Source: ZC4RG20 sp036381515 (GTDB lineage Bacteria > Pseudomonadota > Gammaproteobacteria > Steroidobacterales > Rariloculaceae). Taken from it: a stretch of DNA of 64,000 nt. The stretch spans positions 4,335 to 68,334 of the forward strand of contig DASVCR010000029.1 in assembly GCA_036381515.1 (NCBI GenBank), given 5' to 3'. Shown here piece by piece: positions 34,801 through 42,191 of this stretch. The position numbers and the translations under genes are program-made. A model generated the notes under the pieces. The model was not told the DNA's origin. It was given only the letters and a program-made list of their open reading frames with translations, and ran no database searches. Each line of letters starts with the position of its first letter. Position 1 is the first letter of the stretch.

Positions 34801-34843
34801 CGTCGAGCAGGAACAACGACAACAGAGGGGGACGGCGGAATGA
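31838..34843 (+). CDS. Reprolysin-type metalloprotease with GlyGly-CTERM, fused to an exported cytochrome c
   Basis: A 1001-residue protein starting at a GTG right after the PQQ gene stop. It has a signal peptide (to about residue 23), a propeptide-like region, then a catalytic domain near 210-405 with AHEIGHNFGAPHD (HExxHxxGxxHD, His350-354), the adamalysin/reprolysin zinc site. CARDB/DUF11-like repeats span about 415-795. A GlyGly-CTERM-like tail follows (SGAGGGGGGGAAG, membrane span, RHRR), where normal proteins of this class stop. Here the frame continues with a second hydrophobic segment ending ATAQ, four 9-residue repeats, and a cytochrome c domain with CLVCH (930-934) and WNREQWAAMVATMIEHG. 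Polyprotein, natural fusion or lost stop codon are all possible. Confidence 0.8.
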   Translation: MRPSARSRLVAQWAAIALLAASSGAAAQDVTILHHETVPPFAATATTAGAAPGASGKPQPAAVPTWSFVAFGRQFDVELEPNDRLLLGLDPEHRARLEDVELYAGRLAGLPGSWVRIARHRGIVSGVIWDGTTLYAVETERRIARFAVNPSGEGNDVAIYRYADMLGGLRDEVIHTSGDAEVIRPSGDADAPSDAELLAAMTKPLPTPVGPGAQLDFAIVADDSFAAREGESAEATLLSILNIVDGIYVTQIGIHLGLVDLVLLDAPGPFTEADPPALLSQLAEYKSSNPTFRASGLAHLFTGRDLEEPEDSTGQLVGIANLGAICSARFGVGLTQATFPVLATASIAAHEIGHNFGAPHDAEEGSPCAPEPPRYLMAASVNGSRELSQCSIEEIAKEVATATCLTPLPPTDVTLQITEAPPAEVRLDQQVDVAFEIVNEGSATAQGLEVSIAYAGLGEPVFVEADGDTLLAQCVGTSPAYCRLPRLEPGERARYRLRFAALESGPQTIDIAVAVLNDADTSDNGATFTVDVLPGVDVAAEMGTAEVVVYPDEAVRLSGIARNIGTVDASGVIAELSVPYQYDVDGVDAGGADCVLVETGFVTRIQCRIGALAAGAARPISWTATPKPQHADVLGSFDADLFVSGAERESAATSGNNRASTRLVRTDAKSDLAMIIEAATSLRRGDPVELVVRLENRGPDEARQTIVTPGAANSLSEMIDSVSSSVGECTVPLPGSGFECRAERLAAGESMIITFAGTAGSVGDYRLDVFGGSANGDPDFANNSASHAFSVVEQTTEGPMSSGSGAGGGGGGGAAGFGALLGLLVAAAVRHRRFAQLAVVLAVAVGAACAARIATAQGTQQTRAAQGAQQTGTAHGTQRSATAEGTRHGSDGSPAREPSDRSAHREAESRPAAAVDLPDGDGKSLVQTACLVCHDLGGIAAFKGYWNREQWAAMVATMIEHGAELDPAEAEIVTDYLTAHFGIEQDRRVEQEQRQQRGTAE
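34397..34504 (+). repeat. 27-bp in-frame tandem repeat in the protease-cytochrome fusion
   Basis: Four adjacent 27-bp units encode ATAQGTQQT, RAAQGAQQT, GTAHGTQRS and ATAEGTRHG. They form the linker between the second hydrophobic segment and the cytochrome c domain; the ATAQ end of the putative signal segment is itself the start of the first unit. Confidence 0.85.
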
Positions 34844-35895
34844 ATCGAACGGCCACACGCTCCGACGCTCGCCTTTGCCTGCCCGCGCTCGCCGCGCTCG
34901 TGCTCGCGGGTCCGGCCGCGGCCGAGAAGGCGCTGATCGTGCAGACGAACTCGCGCGCCGACGTCATTCACCTGATCGATCCCGAGACGCAGACGATCGT
35001 CGGCGAGATCGCAGGCGTCCCGGTGAACCACGGCGCGGCGGCGTCGCCGGACGGCCGGTGGCTCTATTTCAGCAGCGAGGCGAAGTTCACGCTCGACGTC
35101 GTCGACACGTCGACCCTCGAGATCGTAAAGGAGATCCCGTTGAGCGGCCGGCCGAACAACATCTCGATCGGCAAGGACGGCCGCTACGTCTACGTCGGCA
35201 TCATGCAGCAGCCGCCGGGCGGCATCGACGTGATCGACACCGAGAAGCTCGAGCGCGTGCGGCACATCGACACCGGCTCGCGCGTGCACAACACGTACGT
35301 GACGCCGGACGGCCGCTACGTCGTCGGCGGCACGTTCGGCGGCCGCGAGAACCTCGTCGTGTACAGCACGGAGACCGAGGAGCTCGTGTTCTCGATGTAT
35401 CCGCCGACGAATGACTCGTCGCTCGAGGGCGTGCGTCCGATCGCGTTCACGACGAAGCCGGACGGCTCGACCGACAAGATGTTCGTGCAGCTCTCCGAGT
35501 TCCACGGGTTCACCGTCGTCGACTTCGACACGCGGACGGAGGTCGCGCGCATCGAGCTGCCGGAGATCCCCGAGAGCCAGCGCGCCGAGGGTCCGTTCAA
35601 CGCGGCGCCCGCGCACGGCATCGGCGTCGCGCCGGATCAGAAGACGCTCTGGGTCTGCAGCCGGCTGAACGGGCACGTCTACGCGTACTCGCTGCCGGAC
35701 CTCGAGTACCTCGGCGGCGTGAAGGTCGGCAGCCACCCGGATTGGATCACGTTCAGCCCGGACGGCCGCTATGCGTACGCGGCGAACGGGCACGGCGACG
35801 ACGTGTCCGTGATCGACGTCGAGAAGATCGAGGAGGTCGCGCGGATCGCCGTGGGCTCCGCGCCGAAGCGGAACATCACGTTCGTGAGACCGTGA
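34840..35895 (+). CDS. Exported YVTN-type beta-propeller protein
   Basis: A 351-residue periplasmic protein with a signal peptide ending GPAAAEK. Seven-bladed propeller repeats are clear: VIHLIDPETQTIVGEI, HGAAASPDGRWLYFSSEA, VVDTSTLEIVKEIPL, and near the end FSPDGRYAYAANGHGDDVSV. It overlaps the stop of the fusion gene by ATGA and lies in one transcription unit with the PQQ dehydrogenase. Propellers of this type often accompany PQQ dehydrogenases and may serve as binding or scaffold proteins. No heme or catalytic motif is visible. Confidence 0.88.
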   Translation: MNRTATRSDARLCLPALAALVLAGPAAAEKALIVQTNSRADVIHLIDPETQTIVGEIAGVPVNHGAAASPDGRWLYFSSEAKFTLDVVDTSTLEIVKEIPLSGRPNNISIGKDGRYVYVGIMQQPPGGIDVIDTEKLERVRHIDTGSRVHNTYVTPDGRYVVGGTFGGRENLVVYSTETEELVFSMYPPTNDSSLEGVRPIAFTTKPDGSTDKMFVQLSEFHGFTVVDFDTRTEVARIELPEIPESQRAEGPFNAAPAHGIGVAPDQKTLWVCSRLNGHVYAYSLPDLEYLGGVKVGSHPDWITFSPDGRYAYAANGHGDDVSVIDVEKIEEVARIAVGSAPKRNITFVRP

Positions 35896-36067
35896 CGTCG
35901 CCCTGGGGAGGGGCGGCAGGCGCGGCGCGCCGAGGACGGTGCGCCGCGTCGGACGCGTACGACGGTGCGCCGTGTCGACGCCAGGGACGAGGGACCGCAA
36001 GCCGGCTCGACGTGCAGGGACGACGGGCGGTGTGCTGTGCAGGCCGACCCGCCGCCCGGCGTCGCGC

Positions 36068-36775
36068 TCAGGCGCGGGCCGGGGCTCGCTTCTGCGGCGC
36101 AGGCTCGACGGTGCCGAGCCAGTCCTCGATGACCTTGAGCTTGTTGTCGAGGTGCGTCGCGAGCAGCGTCTTCAGTCGCCTCGCGTTCCGCTGCGACAGC
36201 GCCTCGAGAATCTGCTCGTGCTCGGCCATCGCCTCGTCCCAGCGCTCCTTCGAGTAGTTCGCCATGTAGCGCGCGCGGCGCAGCCGAACCGAGAGCCGGC
36301 GATAGATGTCCGCGAGCTCGGCGTTGCCCGCGCAATCGACGATCCGCTGATGGATCTCCTGGTTCAGGCGGAAGTATTCGTTCAGCTCACGCCGCTTGTA
36401 ATGGCGCCGCATCGTCGCGTGCAGGTTCGCGATCTCTTCGATGTCCTGGTCCGTCGCCCGCGCGCACGCGAGCTCGCCGGCGAGCGATTCGAGCACGCCC
36501 ATGACCTGGAACATGTCGAGCGCGCTCTTGCGCGTGATCGCGGTGACGACGGCGCCGCGGTTCGGCAAAAGCTGCACGAGCCCTTCCGAAGCGAGCATCT
36601 TGATGGCCTCGCGCAGCGGCGTGCGCGAGATGCCGAAGCGCTCCGTGAGCAGGCGCTCGTTCAGGCGAGTGCCCGGCTCGAACTCCCCTTGCACGATGAG
36701 GTCCCGCAGCCGGTCCGCGACCTCGCTGTGCAGCGGACGCGGACAGATGGGTTCGACGATGCTTTCGAGCTTCAT
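36068..36775 (-). CDS. GntR-family regulator, FCD (FadR C-terminal) type
   Basis: A 235-residue regulator. The N-terminal winged helix (LHSEVADRLRDLIVQGEFEPGTRLNERLLTERFGISRTPLREAIKMLASEGLVQLLPNRG) is textbook GntR, and the all-helical FCD domain keeps its metal-site residues (NEYFRLNQEIHQRIV and the later AEHEQILEAL). FCD members respond to organic acids and often control dehydrogenase or catabolic genes, so control of the convergent PQQ cluster is plausible. A TTGTATGCAA near-dyad at 36952-36961 lies upstream but is weak evidence for an operator. Confidence 0.92.
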   Translation of the reverse strand: MKLESIVEPICPRPLHSEVADRLRDLIVQGEFEPGTRLNERLLTERFGISRTPLREAIKMLASEGLVQLLPNRGAVVTAITRKSALDMFQVMGVLESLAGELACARATDQDIEEIANLHATMRRHYKRRELNEYFRLNQEIHQRIVDCAGNAELADIYRRLSVRLRRARYMANYSKERWDEAMAEHEQILEALSQRNARRLKTLLATHLDNKLKVIEDWLGTVEPAPQKRAPARA

Positions 36776-36988
36776 AATGCTCCCGTTCTCAAGAGCTCCG
36801 GAGATTACTCTTTAGTCTCGTAACTTGTCCATCGCGGGATGTCCGTCTGCAACTCGGCGCACGAGCCTGCATGCAGCGAGCCGGAACGGCGGCCGCGGAA
36901 ACGCACGAACGGGCCCGTTTCACGCGGATTTCGTTCGACGGATCGAGTCGGTTGTATGCAATCGAAGCGGCGCTGAGCCGCGCCGGCG

Positions 36989-39667
36989 TCAGCCGTCCGG
37001 TCGGCGGCGGCGCACGCCGCGCGTCGGTTGCGCGTCGAGAGGATTCTCCGGCCAGTCGTGTTTGGGGTAGCGTCCGCGCAGATCCTTGCGGACGTCGCGA
37101 TAGGCGCTGCGCCAGAAGCTCGCGAGATCGCGCGTCACTTGCACCGGGCGCTGCGCCGGCGACAGCAGCCGGAACGTGACCGGCACGCGTCCGCCGCCGA
37201 TCCTCGGGGTGTCGACGAGCCCGAAGACCTCCTGCAGGCGTACCGCGACGACGGGCGCGTTCTCGTCGACGTAGTCGATGCGGATGCTCGAGCCGCTCGG
37301 CACGACGAGGCGCGCGGGCGCGAGGTCGTCGAGCCGGCGCATGCGCTCCCAGCCGAGGCGCGCCGACAGCGCGTCGACGAGCGGAACGCGGGCGAGATGC
37401 TCGCGCCGGCTCATGCCGTCGAGCCATGGCGCGAGCCAGTCGTCGAGCGTCGCGGCGAGCGCGGCGTCGTCGAACGCCGGCCAGTCGCCGTGCTCGGCGA
37501 GGCCGAGGCCCCGCACGAACTCGATCCGCGCCTGCAAGTCGCGCGCGTCGCGGGTCCACGGCAGCGCGTCGAGGCCGAGCGTGCGAATGCCGTCGAGCAT
37601 CGCGCGCCTGACGGCTTCGGCAGGGATCTGCGGCAGCGGCTTCTCGTCGAGCACGATCGCACCGTACCGGACCCTTCGGCGCGCGATGACGGCCTGCTCC
37701 CGCGCGCTCCACTCGACCGCGTCGACACGCTCGACGGCGTCCGCGAAATGCGTTTCGAAGTCCGAGCGCGCGAGGGGCGCGGCGAGCAGGATCCGCGCGT
37801 CGCGGTCCCGGTCGTCGACGTCGACGGCGACGATCATCTCTTCGCGCCCGACGCGCTCTCTGCCGTCGAGGATCGCGCCGCGGCCGTTCGCGAGCGCATA
37901 GCGCGCGTCGCCGCCGGGGCGTCTCAGGCCGATCCGGTCCGGATAGGCGAACGCGAGCAGCAGACCGATCGGCTCGGCGACCGCGGCGGATCCATCGGCG
38001 CTCGGTTCGCCGCCGGCGCCGGCGCGCTTGCCCTCGGCGTGCGGTGCGCCGACGTGCTTGCGCGCGCCGTGCGACGCGAGCGCTCGCTCGAGCTCCGCGG
38101 CGAGCCGCCGCGCGCGGTGGAGCGCGCCGCGGTCGACCCGTCGCATGCGTTCGTCGCTCGTGCGCGCCGACGCATCGGCTTCGGGCGCGCTGCCGTCGAG
38201 CAGCGCGACGCGCGCGGCGATGTCCGCGTCGCGGTCGCGTCCGCGGCCGCGCAGCAGATCGCGGTCGGACAGGAGCGCCGCGAGCCGCGCGGCCGTGCCG
38301 AGCAGGCCGAGGTCGGCCCCACGGAGCAGCATGTGCGCAAGCCGCGGGTGCACGCCGAGGCCCGCCATGCGGCGCCCGTGCGGCGTGATGCGGCCGGCAC
38401 GATCGAGCGCGCCGAGGCGCGTGAGCAGGTCCCGCGCGCTCGCGAGCGCGGGCGCCGGCGGCGGGTCGAGCCAGCGGAGCGACGCGGGATCGTCGACGCC
38501 CCAGCTCGCGAGCTCGAGCGCGAGCGGCGCGAGGTCCGCCGACAGGATCGCGGGCGGCGTCGTCGGCGCGAGGCTCCGCTGCGCGGCGTCGCTCCACGCG
38601 CGGTAGCAGACCCCGGGGGCGGTGCGGCCCGCGCGGCCGCGGCGCTGGTCCGCGGAGGCCCTCGAGACGCGCTGCGTCTCGAGCCGGCTCATGCCGGTCG
38701 CCGGATCGAAGGCGCTCGTGCGGACGAGTCCCGAGTCGACGACGACGCGGACGCCGTCGATCGTCAGGCTCGTCTCGGCGATGTTCGTCGCGAGCACGAT
38801 CTTGCGGCGGCCGTCGCGGGACGGCGCGAGGGCCTCGTCCTGCGCGGCGGCGTCGAGGTCGCCGTAGAGCGGCATCACGCGGGCCCGGTCCGCGACGCTG
38901 TCGAGCATCGCCTCGACGCGGCGGATCTCGGCGGCACCCGGCAGGAACGCGAGCACGTCGCCCTCCGTCTCGTCGAGCGCCCGCGCGATGATGCGCGCGA
39001 CGACGCCTTCGCAGGTCGGTCCGGATCCAACGGCGCCGGGGCCGCGCGCGGCCGCTCCGCGTGCGGCAGGCATCGGCGGCAGGCCTTGTCCCGCGTAACG
39101 CGTCTCGACCGGGAACGAGCGGCCGTCGGTCCTGACGATCTCGGCGCCGCCGAGCAGGCGGGCGACCGGCTCGGTCTCGAGCGTCGCCGACATCACGAGG
39201 ATCCGGAGCGCGGGCGACAGCGCGTCGCGCGCGTCGAGCGTGAGCGCGAGGCCGAGGTCCGCCTCGAGGCTTCGCTCGTGAAACTCGTCGAAGATCACGA
39301 GCGCGACGCCGTCGAGCGACGGGTCCTGCTGCAGCATCCGCGTCAGCACGCCCTCGGTCACGACCTCGATGCGCGTGCGGGACGAGACGCGCGTGTCGAG
39401 CCGCATGCGGTACCCGACGCGTTCGCCGACCCGCTCGCCGAGCGTCGCGGCCATGCGCGTCGCGACGGCGCGCGCCGCAAGCCGCCGCGGCTCGAGCATC
39501 ACGATGCGCCCGTCGCGCGCCCACGGCTCGTCGCCGAGCACGAGCGGCACGACCGTGCTCTTGCCCGCGCCGGGCGGCGCGTGCAGGACGGCGGCCGCGC
39601 CGTCGCGCGCGAGCGCGGCGCGGAGCGTCGGCAGCGCGGCATGGATCGGCAGCTCAGCGGGATGCAT
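36989..39667 (-). CDS. hrpB: ATP-dependent helicase HrpB
   Basis: An 892-residue DExH-box helicase. The start at 39667 (MHPAELPIHAALPTLRAALA) matches the usual HrpB beginning. Motifs are Walker A PPGAGKST (33-38), MLEPRRLAARAVATRMA, DEFHERSLEADLGL, VMSATLE and QRRGRAGRTAPGVCYRAW, followed by the HrpB C-terminal domain (DWLAPWLDG, RLRYDYV-like region). HrpB is an RNA helicase with a minor or conditional role. A charged insert near residue 560 is unusual. There is no good ribosome site: the leader is A/T-rich repeat DNA, with a family A copy 22 bp before the ATG. Confidence 0.92.
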   Translation of the reverse strand: MHPAELPIHAALPTLRAALARDGAAAVLHAPPGAGKSTVVPLVLGDEPWARDGRIVMLEPRRLAARAVATRMAATLGERVGERVGYRMRLDTRVSSRTRIEVVTEGVLTRMLQQDPSLDGVALVIFDEFHERSLEADLGLALTLDARDALSPALRILVMSATLETEPVARLLGGAEIVRTDGRSFPVETRYAGQGLPPMPAARGAAARGPGAVGSGPTCEGVVARIIARALDETEGDVLAFLPGAAEIRRVEAMLDSVADRARVMPLYGDLDAAAQDEALAPSRDGRRKIVLATNIAETSLTIDGVRVVVDSGLVRTSAFDPATGMSRLETQRVSRASADQRRGRAGRTAPGVCYRAWSDAAQRSLAPTTPPAILSADLAPLALELASWGVDDPASLRWLDPPPAPALASARDLLTRLGALDRAGRITPHGRRMAGLGVHPRLAHMLLRGADLGLLGTAARLAALLSDRDLLRGRGRDRDADIAARVALLDGSAPEADASARTSDERMRRVDRGALHRARRLAAELERALASHGARKHVGAPHAEGKRAGAGGEPSADGSAAVAEPIGLLLAFAYPDRIGLRRPGGDARYALANGRGAILDGRERVGREEMIVAVDVDDRDRDARILLAAPLARSDFETHFADAVERVDAVEWSAREQAVIARRRVRYGAIVLDEKPLPQIPAEAVRRAMLDGIRTLGLDALPWTRDARDLQARIEFVRGLGLAEHGDWPAFDDAALAATLDDWLAPWLDGMSRREHLARVPLVDALSARLGWERMRRLDDLAPARLVVPSGSSIRIDYVDENAPVVAVRLQEVFGLVDTPRIGGGRVPVTFRLLSPAQRPVQVTRDLASFWRSAYRDVRKDLRGRYPKHDWPENPLDAQPTRGVRRRRPDG

Positions 39668-39689
39668 GAGAAAAATCGGGGGAAAAATC

Positions 39690-39708
39690 GGGGTCAGAGC
39701 CCTTTTTC
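39690..39708. repeat. Family A repeat in the hrpB leader
   Basis: GGGGTCAGAGCCCTTTTTC is identical to the copy at 10714. It lies 22 bp upstream of the hrpB start codon, in what should be its leader. Confidence 0.85.
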
Positions 39709-39753
39709 GGAAACCTGTGGTCTTGGACTCGTTCTCTGGGAGAAAAAGCATTC

Positions 39754-39852
39754 GACACGATTTCCCATCGGCAAAAGGACACGATTTCCCATCGGCAAAA
39801 GGACACGATTTTCCATCGGCAAAAGGGTGACACGATTTTTCATCGGCAAAAG
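39754..39852. repeat. Tandem array built from half a family B repeat
   Basis: Four units beginning GACACGATTT start at 39754, 39778, 39802 and 39829 (periods 24, 24 and 27 bp), each followed by CCATCGGCAAAAG-like sequence. GACACGATTTTC is the right half of family B elements, so a half-element seems to have been amplified in tandem. Confidence 0.8.
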
Positions 39853-39972
39853 GGTTATGCGGGAAGGCCTCTGACCGGAATCTCGGATCGGGATTTGACC
39901 TGCGCTTTAGAAGAAGGCTCTAGAAGAAGGGCTCTGCCGGCTCTGCCGCGAACGTTGCCGACCCCATTTCCC

Positions 39973-40026
39973 GAAAAAGGGCTCTGACCCCGATTTGACC
40001 CCGATTTGAAAAAGGGCTCTGACCCC
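39973..40026. repeat. Two direct family A repeats at the end of the Opp cluster
   Basis: GAAAAAGGGCTCTGACCCC occurs at 39973-39991 and again at 40008-40026, in direct orientation with a CGATTTGACCCCGATTT spacer. A worn relative (GAAGAAGGGCTCTGCC) lies near 39920. The second copy ends 12 bp from the stop of the ATPase gene. The rest of the 371-bp gap up to hrpB holds only repeats. Confidence 0.85.
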
Positions 40027-40038
40027 GATTTCACCGTG

Positions 40039-41214
40039 TCACGCGTAGAGGTGACACGCGACGCGATGCGGCGCGGCCGACCGGGCGGCCGTGCCGTGCA
40101 TCGGCTCGACCGTGACCGTCGGCGGCACGACGGCGCGGCATTCCGCGCGCGCTTCCGGGCAGCGCGTGTGGAACGGGCAGCCCGAAGGCGGGTTCATCGG
40201 CGACGGCACGTCTCCCGGCAGCACGATCCGGCGCGACTTCGTCGTCGGATCGGGGACCGGCACGGCGGACAGCAACGCGCGCGTGTACGGGTGCTTCGGA
40301 TCGGCGTACACGCGCTCCGCCGGCCCCGCTTCGACGATCTTCCCGAGATACATCACGGCGACGTCGTGCGACAGGTGCTGCACGACGGCGAGGTCGTGCG
40401 AGATGAAGAGCAGCGAAAGGCCCAGGCGGCGCTGCAGCTCCGCGATCAGGTTCAGCACCTGCGCCTGCACCGAGACGTCGAGCGCGGACACCGCTTCGTC
40501 CGCGACGACGAGCTTCGGGTCGAGCGCGAGCGCGCGCGCGATCCCGATCCGCTGCCGCTGCCCGCCGGAGAACTCGTGCGGATACCGCGACAGCGCCTGA
40601 GGCCTCAAGCCCACGAGCTCGAGCAGCTCCTCGACGCGCCGTCGCCGCTCCGCCGGCGCGCCGATCCGGTGCAGGTCGAGCGGCTCGCGCAGCGTCTCGA
40701 GCACGGTCCTGCGCGGGTTCAGCGAGCCGTACGGATCCTGGAAGACGATCTGCATCTCGCGGCGGCGCCGCGTGAGCTCGCGCTGCGGGAGCCCGGTGAT
40801 CGGCCGCCCGTCGAGCAGGATGTCGCCGCTCGTCGGCTCGTGCAGCCTGAGGATCGTGCGGCCGAGGGTCGTCTTGCCGCAGCCCGATTCGCCGACGAGC
40901 CCGAGCGTGCGTCCGCGCGCGACGGTGAAGCTGACGTCGTCGACCGCCTTGACCTCGGCGACCACGCGCCGCAGCAGCCCGCCGCGGATCGGGAAATACT
41001 TCTTCAGGCGGCGAACGTCGAGCAGCGGCTCCGCGGCCGAGTCGTCCGTGCTCCCGCGTCGCTCGCGCTTCGACGTCCGATCGTCCGACGTGCACGGCGC
41101 TCCGGAACGCGCGTCGGCGTCCTCCGCGATCTCCGCGCGCAACGCATCGCCTGCGGCGGCGGCAGGCACGATGCACCGCTCGTCGACGACCTGCGAGGAC
41201 ATCGGGCGCTCCAT
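40039..41214 (-). CDS. Oligopeptide/dipeptide ABC transporter ATPase, OppF-like
   Basis: A 391-residue ATP-binding subunit. The start at 41214 overlaps the OppD-like stop (TGATG). The first 60 residues are a charged low-complexity extension, then LLDVRRLKKYFPIRGG begins the normal domain. Walker A is GESGCGKTT, the Q loop VFQDPYGSLNPRRT, the signature SGGQRQRIGIARAL and Walker B LVVADEAVSALDVS. The C-terminal PSGCPFHTRCPEARAECR holds the Cys cluster of the oligopeptide-ABC tail, which can carry an Fe-S cluster. It works with the OppD-like ATPase, two permeases and the lipoprotein to import peptides or similar solutes. Confidence 0.93.
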   Translation of the reverse strand: MERPMSSQVVDERCIVPAAAAGDALRAEIAEDADARSGAPCTSDDRTSKRERRGSTDDSAAEPLLDVRRLKKYFPIRGGLLRRVVAEVKAVDDVSFTVARGRTLGLVGESGCGKTTLGRTILRLHEPTSGDILLDGRPITGLPQRELTRRRREMQIVFQDPYGSLNPRRTVLETLREPLDLHRIGAPAERRRRVEELLELVGLRPQALSRYPHEFSGGQRQRIGIARALALDPKLVVADEAVSALDVSVQAQVLNLIAELQRRLGLSLLFISHDLAVVQHLSHDVAVMYLGKIVEAGPAERVYADPKHPYTRALLSAVPVPDPTTKSRRIVLPGDVPSPMNPPSGCPFHTRCPEARAECRAVVPPTVTVEPMHGTAARSAAPHRVACHLYA

Positions 41215-42191
41215 CACGCCGCCACCGGGTTGTAGCACGCGACGCGCGCGACGCCGACGTCGCGCAGCGGCGGCGGCGCGACGCGACAGCTCGCGACGGC
41301 GTTCGGGCAGCGCTCGCGGAAGCTGCAGCCGGCCGGCAGGCGCGCGAGGTCGGGCACCATGCCGGGGATCGTCGGCAGTCGCTCGAGGCGGTCCTCCCGC
41401 ACGCGCGGCACCGACGCGAGCAGGCCCGAGGTATACGGATGACGCGGCGCCGCGAACAGCGTCTCGACCGGCGCGTCCTCGACGAGCTTGCCGGTGTACA
41501 TCACGCACGCGCGCCGGCACGTCTCCGCGACGACGCCCAAGTCGTGCGTGATCAGGATCAGCGCCGCGCCGGTTTCCTCGGTCAGCGACCGCATCAGGTC
41601 GAGCACCTGCGCCTGGATCGTCACGTCGAGCGCGGTCGTCGGCTCGTCCGCGATCAGGAGCTTCGGCCGACACGACAGCGCCATCGCGATCATCACGCGC
41701 TGCCGCATGCCGCCCGAAAGCTCGTGCGGATAGTGGCCGAGGCGCTTCACCGGATCCGGGATGCCGACGCGGTCGAGCCATTCGATCGCCTCGGCCTTTG
41801 CCTCCTTCGGCGAGAGCCGGCGCTGCCGGCGCAGGACCTCGGTCATCTGGCTGCCGATCGTGAACACCGGGTTCAGCGCGGTCATCGGCTCCTGGAAGAT
41901 CATCGCGATGCCGGCGCCGCGGACGCGCCGCATCTCGGTCTCGCGCAGCGTCGTCAGGTCGCGGCCGTCGAACAGCACGCGCCCGGCCGCGATGCGTCCC
42001 GGCGGCGACGGCACGAGCCCGAGCAGCGCGAGCGCCGTCACGCTCTTGCCGCAGCCCGACTCGCCGACGAGCCCGACGCGCTCGCCGGGCGAGATCGCGA
42101 GCGTCAGCCCGTCGACCGCGCGGATCGTGCCCGCGTCGCCGCGGAACTCGACGACGAGATTCTCGATCGAGAGGAGCGGCTCGCCGCTCAT
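41214..42191 (-). CDS. Oligopeptide/dipeptide ABC transporter ATPase, OppD-like
   Basis: A 325-residue ATP-binding subunit, the partner of the OppF-like protein. Walker A is GESGCGKSV, the Q loop IFQEPMTALNPVF, the signature SGGMRQRVMIAMAL and Walker B LLIADEPTTALDVT. The C-terminal PAGCSFRERCPNAVASCR is the Cys-containing oligopeptide tail. It overlaps the OppC-like gene by an ATGA junction upstream and the OppF-like gene by one base downstream, so all are translated from one message. Confidence 0.95.
   Translation of the reverse strand: MSGEPLLSIENLVVEFRGDAGTIRAVDGLTLAISPGERVGLVGESGCGKSVTALALLGLVPSPPGRIAAGRVLFDGRDLTTLRETEMRRVRGAGIAMIFQEPMTALNPVFTIGSQMTEVLRRQRRLSPKEAKAEAIEWLDRVGIPDPVKRLGHYPHELSGGMRQRVMIAMALSCRPKLLIADEPTTALDVTIQAQVLDLMRSLTEETGAALILITHDLGVVAETCRRACVMYTGKLVEDAPVETLFAAPRHPYTSGLLASVPRVREDRLERLPTIPGMVPDLARLPAGCSFRERCPNAVASCRVAPPPLRDVGVARVACYNPVAA

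Noticed and set aside
39754..39852. A possible CRISPR array
   Set aside because: Units are contiguous with no unique spacers, the period is only 24-27 bp, and no cas genes are present; it is a tandem repeat derived from family B.
37028..39874. A 948-residue plus-strand open frame over hrpB
   Set aside because: It is antisense to a complete HrpB with all helicase motifs and has the Arg/Glu/Ala-rich composition of a shadow frame.
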